Of a DNA stretch of 5,453 nt, positions 1-4,018 are shown piece after piece. The stretch lies in assembly GCA_003554345.1 (NCBI GenBank), contig PWGE01000267.1:1-5453 (forward strand), given 5' to 3'. A program made the position numbers and the translations under genes. Each line of letters starts with the position of its first letter. Position 1 is the first letter of the stretch. Source of the stretch: T1SED10-198M sp003554345 [NCBI: Candidatus Sumerlaeota bacterium]. Lineage in GTDB: Bacteria > Sumerlaeota > T1SED10-198M. The notes beneath the pieces were generated by a model. It was not told where the DNA came from. It searched no databases and saw nothing but the letters and a program-made list of their open reading frames with translations.

Positions 1-111
1 AGTGTGGCTTCCTATTGATGCAAAACCTCATTACTATTTCCCGTATAATGGGCAATATCACCGAATGCACAACTTGAGTCGTTCTTCATATACTCATGCC
101 GAGGTCAGGAA

Positions 112-300
112 GTCTGACTTTGTATTTTGTAGAGTTTTATTTTCAGAGGAGTTATTCACGCTGATGCAGACATCAGCGCCACCAATAATGAAAACAAAAA
201 TAATCCAGAAAAAGAAAGTATCATGCAAGGAGCCCGCAAGAGTCGCAAATCCGCCAGAGTGAACTTTCAGAAATACCATGACAAATATTTTGAAAGACAC
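112..300 (+). repeat. Modular interspersed repeat, copy A (with about 56-bp insert relative to copy B)
   Basis: This stretch matches another intergenic stretch at about 3552-3660 block by block. Shared blocks are GGAGTTATT (148-156 and 3567-3575), a short hairpin, GCGCCA followed by a CAATRATGAA-like block, and AATCCGCCA (248-256 and 3610-3618), then a CTTTCRGAATA-like tail. The hairpin in this copy is perfect: CGCTGATG (159-166), loop CAGA, CATCAGCG (171-178). Relative to the other copy there are about 56 extra bases at roughly 191-247. It begins with GTTTTATTTTCAG (134-146), which recurs at 448-460 and 3795-3807. No transposase is encoded, so mobility is not shown. Confidence 0.6.
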
Positions 301-316
301 GTCAAATTATCTCAGG

Positions 317-341
317 GTAGAGACGCAATATTTTGCGTCTC
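317..341 (+). repeat. REP-like GTAG-headed hairpin 1
   Basis: GTAG at 317-320 leads directly into a perfect 9-bp stem: GAGACGCAA (320-328), loop TATT, TTGCGTCTC (333-341). A GTAG tetranucleotide followed by a palindrome is the described layout of REP sequences acted on by RAYT (HUH/Y1) transposases. No such transposase lies in the window. It is not followed by a T-tract, so it does not look like an intrinsic terminator. Confidence 0.55.
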
Positions 342-349
342 AAAAGGAT

Positions 350-460
350 CTATTTTCAGAGGAGTTATTCGTGGCAGGACGAGAGCTGATTTTTGTTGTT
401 CTTTCCCATTCTGACTACTGTCTCCTGTATTCTGACTACTGAAGATAGTTTTATTTTCAG
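350..460 (+). repeat. Modular interspersed repeat, copy C (partial)
   Basis: The 20 bases at 351-370 are identical to 138-157 (TATTTTCAGAGGAGTTATTC). Further right, TTCCCATTCTGACT (403-416) is identical to 3771-3784, and TAGTTTTATTTTCAG (446-460) is identical to 3793-3807. The 13-mer ATTCTGACTACTG occurs twice, at 408-420 and 429-441, giving a 21-bp period not present in the 3771-3812 copy. This looks like partial and rearranged copies of the element seen at 112-300. The stretch 461-604 that follows holds no recognisable gene or motif beyond a small GGCATTATGCC palindrome at 487-497. Confidence 0.55.
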
Positions 461-604
461 GCATGAACGCGATAGAAAACCAGGCTGGCATTATGCCTTT
501 GTGCTTACTTTAGCTGGCGGATATTCCCCCAATATATGGATGACCATTATTTATATGCTCACAAAAAGACTCATTTAATAAACAGGGGGCTGATAATATA
601 CCCT

Positions 605-632
605 TTGACTTGCCGTGAAAATACCTTATTAT
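605..632 (+). promoter_or_regulatory. Candidate sigma70-type promoter for the thioredoxin-like gene
   Basis: TTGACT (605-610) and TATTAT (627-632) are separated by 16 bases and lie about 40 bases upstream of the ATG at 670. The -10 candidate lies inside the left arm of the palindrome at 621-645. This is a consensus match by eye only. Confidence 0.35.
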
Positions 633-645
633 TCTAATAAGGTAT
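621..645 (+). promoter_or_regulatory. Perfect palindrome (possible operator or 5'UTR hairpin)
   Basis: The arms ATACCTTATTA (621-631) and TAATAAGGTAT (635-645) are exact reverse complements around TTC. The element sits 24 bases upstream of the thioredoxin-like ATG and overlaps the candidate -10 box. An AT-rich 11-bp-arm palindrome here would fit a dimeric repressor site, or an RNA hairpin if transcription starts further upstream. It is not followed by a T-tract, so a terminator is less likely. The regulator is unknown. Confidence 0.5.
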
Positions 646-669
646 AAACTTCTCAAAGGAGAAAGTTTC

Positions 670-1092
670 ATGAAATTCAAAAGAACAGTATTATTAATCG
701 GTATAATGATAATGGGTGTATTGCTCATGGCTGGTAATGAGACCATGGATGAGAAAATTGCAGAGTTGCGTGAGCAAGCGGAAGAAGAAGAGAAACTGGT
801 CTTGCTTTATTTTACAGCTGAGTGGTGTCCTCCCTGTCAGCTTATGAAAGAGAACGTATTACCTGAAGAGGCTGTGCAGGAAGCTATAGAGGCTGATTAT
901 CTCTTCCTTAAAATTGATGTGGATGAGGAACCTGAAACTGCCACGCAATATGAAGTTCGGGGTGTCCCCTATATGCTGATCGTTGATCCGGAAGGTGAGC
1001 GGGTAAGCAGTTTTTCCGGATACCGGGAAAAAGAACAATATATAGAAACCATTCAGGAGATTGCCGAAGAATACCGGGAGGAGCAGGAATAG
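670..1092 (+). CDS. Membrane-targeted thioredoxin-like protein (WCPPC)
   Basis: The product is a 140-residue thiol-disulfide oxidoreductase. Residues 1-21 form a signal peptide or uncleaved membrane anchor: KFKR, then a hydrophobic run to LLMAG. There is no lipobox cysteine, so the protein should face the periplasm or exterior. A charged helix (about 26-42) leads into the thioredoxin fold. The catalytic motif is W52-C53-P54-P55-C56 after LLYFTAE, and the cis-proline is P100 in RGVPYMLIVD. The size and the F-T-A-E-W-C context resemble the Thioredoxin_7 / DsbD C-terminal-like group. CPPC centres are common in extracytoplasmic thioredoxin-like proteins; the direction of electron flow and the substrate cannot be read here. 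AAAGGAG at 655-661 lies 8 bases before the ATG and fixes the start. No partner gene (DsbD/CcdA, cytochrome c biogenesis) is adjacent. The C-terminus is strongly acidic (EEYREEQE). Confidence 0.88.
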   Translation: MKFKRTVLLIGIMIMGVLLMAGNETMDEKIAELREQAEEEEKLVLLYFTAEWCPPCQLMKENVLPEEAVQEAIEADYLFLKIDVDEEPETATQYEVRGVPYMLIVDPEGERVSSFSGYREKEQYIETIQEIAEEYREEQE

Positions 1093-1354
1093 TTTTCTGA
1101 TCATGCATGGTGTTTTGTGACAGGATCTATACCATCTCTGAAAATAAAACCCCGGAAAAGATGTTATACACCGATGATACGGTGATGAAATCAAGATAAG
1201 ATCAGAAAACATAAGAAACCAGAAAATTTGCATCGATGAACAGGATGGAGAGGATTTAGACAGCCGAAAAAAGACACAGAACCCGTAGAATATCGATATA
1301 CGGGATGATGAGAAATCAGAAAACATTTCTCTCATAATTTTTACTCTGTGTCTT
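1092..1354 (+). other. Intergenic stretch with nested inverted repeats (possible structured RNA)
   Basis: There are two long-range pairings. GTTTTCTGATC (1092-1102) is the exact complement of GATCAGAAAAC (1200-1210). It encloses a hairpin ATGGTGT/ATACCAT (1107-1113 with 1129-1135, one G-U) and CACCG/CGGTG (1169-1173 with 1180-1184). AAGACACAGA (1271-1280) is the exact complement of TCTGTGTCTT (1345-1354). It encloses CCCGTA/TACGGG (1282-1287 with 1299-1304) and GAGAAAT/ATTTCTC (1310-1316 with 1325-1331), which draws as a three-way junction. The 12-mer ATCAGAAAACAT occurs at both 1201-1212 and 1315-1326, so 1092-1101 could pair with either. No known RNA family was recognised; 6S, RNase P, tmRNA and tRNA were considered. 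Decayed coding sequence is an alternative. Confidence 0.35.
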
Positions 1355-1382
1355 CGAACCACTGCATTATACAATCTTATTC

Positions 1383-1409
1383 AAAACTTTTTAGGGGTTT
1401 TATTTTTTT
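1383..1409 (+). terminator. Weak candidate intrinsic terminator
   Basis: AAAAC (1383-1387) can pair with GTTTT (1397-1401), followed by an A and seven T (1403-1409). The stem is short and AT-rich. The T-run placed between the foldable spacer and the folate gene is the main support. It would end transcription coming from the thioredoxin side. Confidence 0.25.
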
Positions 1410-1413
1410 GAGC

Positions 1414-1441
1414 TTGATGTTGTTGCATCCCGGGGTAAGAT
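1414..1441 (+). promoter_or_regulatory. Weak candidate promoter upstream of the cyclo-ligase
   Basis: TTGATG (1414-1419) and TAAGAT (1436-1441) have a 16-base spacer and lie just after the T-run at 1403-1409. A purine-rich AGGAGAGAGG follows at about 1466-1475, but it precedes only a four-codon reading frame and lies too far from the gene's ATG to serve it. Support is by consensus matching only. Confidence 0.2.
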
Positions 1442-1505
1442 ATATTCAGATTGTTGAGTTGCTACAGGAGAGAGGATGAGAAGTTATTGAAAAGCTTATA
1501 ACTGT

Positions 1506-2081
1506 ATGATAGCTGACTTTACCACTATGAAGCGTAAGCAAGAACTTCGTTCATTTTATAGGGCCAGAAGGGAGAGTCTTTTACCGGAAGCCCGTAAACT
1601 GCAATCCTTTCGTGTTGAGAAGAAAATATTCTTCAATCTCCCCGAAAAAGGGTATGTAGCAAGTTATTATTCCATAAAATATGAACTTAATATGTGGCAT
1701 CTTAACGAGAGATTAGCCAGCGAAGAACGCCTTGTATTACCATTTACTCAGAATGATTTTTCTTTGCGTCTTTATCTTGTGAAAGACCTTGAAAAAGATA
1801 TAAGCGTTGACGATAAAGGTATCCCGGCTCCTGATCCACAACGTTGTCCGGAAGTGGAGCCTGATAAGGTGAAAGCGATTATTGTGCCGGGGCTTGCTTT
1901 TGACATGGATAATTATCGGCTGGGCTATGGAAAAGGGTGTTATGATAAGTTGCTGGCGGGATTGGATAACGTGATGAAGATAGGTGTGACCTTCGATGAG
2001 TGCCTTACCGAAAAACTTCCACATACCGAAAATGATGTACCGGTGGACATTGTTTTAACAGCGGAGAAATCTTTACCTTAA
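1506..2081 (+). CDS. 5-formyltetrahydrofolate cyclo-ligase (5,10-methenyl-THF synthetase)
   Basis: This cytoplasmic enzyme uses ATP to convert 5-formyl-THF to 5,10-methenyl-THF, returning a stored or inhibitory folate to the one-carbon pool. Family signatures are visible along the chain: the basic N-terminal stretch KRKQELRSFYRARRESL, VIVPGLAFD-type IIVPGLAFD (P128-D133), and the nucleotide/folate-binding loop RLGYGKGCYDKLL (G140-K148). The last matches the usual GxGxGYYDR except for Cys in place of the first Tyr and Lys in place of Arg. The C-terminal PHTENDVPVDIVLT matches the family ending HD.PVD.vvT. The length of 191 codons is normal. The frame opens after TGA at 1488-1490. I give the first ATG (1506), but the ATG at 1527 (MKRKQELR, 184 residues) fits the family N-terminus at least as well, and neither has a clear Shine-Dalgarno. 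The gene overlaps the convergent small gene by 9 bp. The product is called Fau/YgfA/MTHFS in different organisms, so no symbol is given. Confidence 0.93.
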   Translation: MIADFTTMKRKQELRSFYRARRESLLPEARKLQSFRVEKKIFFNLPEKGYVASYYSIKYELNMWHLNERLASEERLVLPFTQNDFSLRLYLVKDLEKDISVDDKGIPAPDPQRCPEVEPDKVKAIIVPGLAFDMDNYRLGYGKGCYDKLLAGLDNVMKIGVTFDECLTEKLPHTENDVPVDIVLTAEKSLP

Positions 2082-2093
2082 AGATGCTTTCTC
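2064..2093. terminator. Hairpin across the convergent gene ends
   Basis: ATCTTTA (2069-2075), loop CCT, TAAAGAT (2079-2085), extended by GAGAA (2064-2068) with TTCTC (2089-2093) across a 3-base bulge. It straddles the cyclo-ligase stop and the stop of the opposing small gene, where a shared bidirectional terminator would sit. It is GC-poor and lacks a proper T-tract, so function is uncertain. Confidence 0.3.
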
Positions 2094-2263
2094 TATGTTT
2101 CTTTCACAATAATCGGAGAGGTTATCTTTATCCGGGCAACAGTATGTTCCTTCCAGGTTAGGATGGGCTTTTTCTAAAGCTGGTGAATAAAACCATTCCA
2201 GAAAAACTGCTGGATAACCATTTCCTTTCGCTCATTGATTGTTTCAGACAGACTCTGTGTCAT
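2073..2263 (-). pseudogene. Small Cys-containing gene broken by a one-base frameshift
   Basis: On the minus strand an ATG at 2263-2261 opens MTQSLSETINERKEMVIQQFF. At the run of five T (plus-strand A run 2202-2206) the frame is lost. Adding one T continues it as LEWFYSPALEKAHPNLEG, then TYCCPDKDNLSDYCERNIEKASLR and TAA at 2075-2073. The restored product is exactly 63 residues, with C42, C43 and C53 in a CCPDKDNLSDYC arrangement. GGAAGAAG lies about 7 bases upstream of the ATG. I do not recognise the family. The restored composition looks like a soluble, folded, possibly metal-binding small protein; this is inference. It lies 131 bp downstream of the DUF2752 gene on the same strand and overlaps the cyclo-ligase end by 9 bp. 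The break could be a sequencing or assembly indel in the homopolymer, a true frameshift mutation, or a phase-variable tract. Confidence 0.55.
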
Positions 2264-2294
2264 TATAAAACTTCTTCCAATGGTATGTGGACTG

Positions 2295-2308
2295 TGAGCA
2301 AATGCTCA
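2295..2308. promoter_or_regulatory. 14-bp palindrome upstream of the small gene
   Basis: TGAGCA (2295-2300), AA, TGCTCA (2303-2308) is a perfect palindrome 31 bases upstream of the minus-strand ATG at 2263. It could be an operator for the small gene or chance. Otherwise the gap 2264-2394 shows no gene and no clear terminator after the DUF2752 stop. Confidence 0.25.
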
Positions 2309-2394
2309 TTTCAAAATCTCTCAGGTATTTTAGAGTTAAAGCAGAGCATCACAACAGAATTAAAAAATTTTAGAACATGATTCAGAGACGGCGG

Positions 2395-2811
2395 TTACAA
2401 GTTTCTCATAATTCCGTACAAAAGTACCAGGATAAAAAGGGTTAATAAAATGGCTATGAGTGTTTTCTTGCGGTTAGAAAAGAGGGGTAAAAAAACAAAA
2501 ACAGGAATGATGAGTACTATAATGTTTGTTTCCAATCCTTCGCGAACCCTGCCTTCAAAAATCAACTGCAGGGCTGTCAATAAACCGCAGCCCGGACAGT
2601 AAAGCCCCGTGATAGAATGGAAAGGACAGACTATGAAGCTGGTTAAACCGATTCTCTCAAGAAGTGGAATGGTAAGGGGAATAAGAAGAATAGCAAGTGC
2701 TATCAAGAAAGAGATGATACGCGGCTTTGTAGAAAAAATTTTTTCTCGAACAAATGTACAGGCTGTACAATAAAAAGTTTTCTGGCGGTTATTTTGATCT
2801 GTTGGAACCAT
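2395..2811 (-). CDS. DUF2752 family membrane protein
   Basis: The product is a 138-residue integral membrane protein of unknown function. Residues 1-31 are cytoplasmic-looking, with a C15-T-A-C18 pair and basic residues. Hydrophobic segments lie at about 32-50, 97-111 and 117-134. Between the first two is the DUF2752 hallmark: C62-P-F-H, then TGLYCPGCGLLTALQ (T68-Q82) with C72-P-G-C75-G, ending in a short helix and EGRVREGLETN. The family is defined by this CPxxxxTGxxCPGCG loop; its role is not established. The frame opens after an in-frame TGA 24 bases upstream, and the ATG at 2811-2809 is the only usable start, although no Shine-Dalgarno is visible. It lies 85 bp downstream of the zinc-ribbon/TM2-type gene on the same strand, which suggests co-transcription and a shared membrane role. 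Confidence 0.85.
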   Translation of the reverse strand: MVPTDQNNRQKTFYCTACTFVREKIFSTKPRIISFLIALAILLIPLTIPLLERIGLTSFIVCPFHSITGLYCPGCGLLTALQLIFEGRVREGLETNIIVLIIPVFVFLPLFSNRKKTLIAILLTLFILVLLYGIMRNL

Positions 2812-2896
2812 TTTTGATTGAAAGTGATTTTGTCAATGATTTTTTGTTTACTCGGACAGGTTTATTTATGAATGTAGAGAAGGCTGATTTAATATT

Positions 2897-3466
2897 TTAT
2901 CTGACAGGCGGCTGACTGTTGGCGGCACCGATTATACAACAGATATGTAAAATAATTCCTGGTAGAATACACAGGGAATAGCTGAGTAATGTGAGCACCA
3001 ACCAGACAATTCCAGTCCCTACCTGTCCTTTGTACATTTGACCGGCTCCCGGTAATAACAGGCTTAAGAGGGCGGCTATGCCGGGATTCCATGTATTGGT
3101 CGGAGAAGGCTTTGATGATAAGGGGGATACTTCCCCTTTCTGAATTGGTTCACCACAATGGGGACAAGCTGTTGCCCTGCTGGAAATTTTGTTTCCGCAG
3201 GTGATGCAAAAAATTAAGTCAGGATGATTGCTTGTACTATCAGGTTCTGTGATTTCTTTATCTCTTGTATTTTGGGGCTCATTGTTAATGGTACTTTCAT
3301 CAGGGTCTAAAGGCACTTCATACTTTACCACTCTGTCGTCACGATTGCTTAGACTGAAAAAAATAATACATGCTATTATCACGAGGATAAGTATTGTCGA
3401 AACAATGAGTAAGGGAGAAGTTCCGTGAAAAATTTCAGGAATATCGTATAAGAAAAAGTCAATCAT
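2897..3466 (-). CDS. Zinc-ribbon and TM2-type membrane protein
   Basis: Counting from the ATG at 3466, the product has 189 residues. A transmembrane helix spans about 20-39 (LLIVSTILILVIIACIIFF). It is followed by a low-complexity acidic linker (40-83), then a double-knuckle zinc ribbon: C87-I-T-C90-G and C101-P-H-C104-G, 10 residues apart. After a Ser/Pro linker the C-terminus carries two hydrophobic segments with a TM2-like signature: NPGIAALLSLLLPGAGQMYKG, then G150-T-G, and a final helix ending IIGAANSQ. Zinc-ribbon proteins with TM2-like tails are widespread and mostly uncharacterised. The frame can be extended to a GTG at 3490, but nothing ribosome-site-like precedes it; the ATG at 3466 has a weak GGAAA 7 bases upstream. 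The DUF2752 gene follows 85 bp downstream. No convincing promoter was seen. Confidence 0.75.
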   Translation of the reverse strand: MIDFFLYDIPEIFHGTSPLLIVSTILILVIIACIIFFSLSNRDDRVVKYEVPLDPDESTINNEPQNTRDKEITEPDSTSNHPDLIFCITCGNKISSRATACPHCGEPIQKGEVSPLSSKPSPTNTWNPGIAALLSLLLPGAGQMYKGQVGTGIVWLVLTLLSYSLCILPGIILHICCIIGAANSQPPVR

Positions 3467-3551
3467 CTTTATTTCCAAGGGGGTAATCACCCATTATTGT
3501 ACACCATAAAAGTGATAATTTAATCTGTTGTCAGAGAAAAAAAGCTAACAT

Positions 3552-3682
3552 AGGCGGACTTTTAAAGGAGTTATTTACACCGACGCTGAAGTTGGCGCCA
3601 GCAATGATGAATCCGCCAAAGGCAGACTTTCGGAATAAATGTGACTGATAGGACCAATAAGACCGATAGGACGTACAAGACT
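3552..3682 (+). repeat. Modular interspersed repeat, copy B, ending in 9-bp tandem units
   Basis: This is the uninterrupted counterpart of copy A (112-300). It contains GGAGTTATT (3567-3575), an imperfect hairpin CCGAC/GTTGG with loop GCTGAA (3580-3595), GGCGCCAGCAATGATGAA, and CCG..AAAG/CTTTCGG (3613-3633), which can itself fold. GGCGGA (3553-3558) is the complement of TCCGCC (3612-3617) and could close the whole left part. The element runs into four 9-bp units, GATAGGACC, AATAAGACC, GATAGGACG and TACAAGACT (3647-3682). On the minus strand this reads as a repetitive LSVLLVLSV, which explains an open but spurious frame there. Confidence 0.6.
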
Positions 3683-3711
3683 GAAGAATTAAGAGTTGTA
3701 ATATTTCCGGG

Positions 3712-3730
3712 AGTGCTTTTTTTTCGCACT
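3712..3730 (+). repeat. Hairpin with T8 loop
   Basis: AGTGC (3712-3716) and GCACT (3726-3730) flank eight T and a C. The T-run is in the loop, not after the stem, so it is not a standard terminator. The rest of 3683-3770 shows nothing recognisable. Confidence 0.3.
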
Positions 3731-3770
3731 TGCGTGACTTGACTTTTCGAGATCTGGTCTCTGGCGTTCA

Positions 3771-3819
3771 TTCCCATTCTGACTCCTGAGGGTAGTTTTA
3801 TTTTCAGAGGAGGGGTGGC
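3771..3819 (+). repeat. Modular interspersed repeat, copy D (partial)
   Basis: TTCCCATTCTGACT (3771-3784) equals 403-416. TAGTTTTATTTTCAG (3793-3807) equals 446-460. GTTTTATTTTCAGAGGAG (3795-3812) equals 134-151. It is the same left-hand module as copies A and C, here without the hairpin module to its right. Confidence 0.55.
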
Positions 3820-3860
3820 ACCTGAATATTTGCCGGTATTAATTTACAATCATTCCATCC

Positions 3861-3886
3861 GTAGGGGCAGACCTGCGTGTCTGCCC
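3861..3886 (+). repeat. REP-like GTAG-headed hairpin 2
   Basis: GTAG (3861-3864) precedes a perfect 8-bp stem: GGGCAGAC (3865-3872), loop CTGCGT, GTCTGCCC (3879-3886). The layout is the same as the element at 317-341 but the stem sequence differs entirely, so the two may belong to different REP families or to diverged compensatory variants. No T-tract follows. Confidence 0.55.
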
Positions 3887-3961
3887 GCATGCATTGTAAC
3901 CCCGAAGTATAGAACAGGGAAGCCAATCATATCTATCCTTCCCTATCGTATGTTTGTCATG

Positions 3962-3989
3962 TTGCTTTATTATCTAAATTGCTTATACT
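3962..3989 (+). promoter_or_regulatory. Candidate promoter for adenosine deaminase
   Basis: TTGCTT (3962-3967) and TATACT (3984-3989) are separated by 16 bases. The -10 box lies 29 bases before the ATG at 4019, giving a short leader that contains the AAGGAG ribosome site. This is the best promoter-like pair in the window, but it is consensus matching only. Confidence 0.45.
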
Positions 3990-4018
3990 TGTAAAATTAC
4001 GCTTTTAAGGAGTATAAC

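Noticed and set aside
2-262. Open frame of 86 codons at the left edge, plus strand
   Set aside because: It runs into repeat copy A, and its C-terminal half is repeat sequence. The left part (2-111) resembles no family I know. Other frames there also end soon, so the tail of an upstream gene cannot be told apart from chance.
1107-1199. Plus-strand frame of 30 codons (MVFCDRIYTISENK...)
   Set aside because: It has no ribosome site near its ATG and would need a frameshift to join the following open stretch. It is kept only as part of the decayed-coding alternative for this spacer.
1280-1355. Hammerhead ribozyme, RNase P RNA or tRNA-like element
   Set aside because: The junction lacks the hammerhead CUGANGA/GAAA core. 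ACAGAACCCG resembles the RNase P 3' conserved block, but the matching 5' block is absent. The minus-strand GTTCGAA has no matching T-stem, acceptor or anticodon arms.
859-1374. Long open frame on the minus strand, 171 codons
   Set aside because: It lies antisense to the well-supported thioredoxin-like gene for nearly half its length. The product is low-complexity hydrophobic/basic with no recognisable domain, and there is no ribosome site.
2183-2380. Plus-strand frame of 65 codons
   Set aside because: It starts with GTG without a ribosome site and lies antisense to the more convincing frameshifted minus-strand gene. No domain is visible.
3147-3230. Zinc-ribbon motif as evidence for a DNA-binding or toxin-antitoxin protein
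   Set aside because: The ribbon lies in a protein with a clear N-terminal membrane helix and TM2-like tail, which fits the common membrane-linked zinc-ribbon class better.
148-3660. CRISPR array or insertion sequence made from the repeats
   Set aside because: Repeat copies are irregularly spaced, of mixed length and in two separate spacers. There are no uniform spacers, cas genes, transposase or terminal inverted repeats.
3571-3777. Minus-strand frame of 68 codons with LSVLLVLSV
   Set aside because: The apparent hydrophobic segment is produced by the 9-bp tandem units of the repeat.
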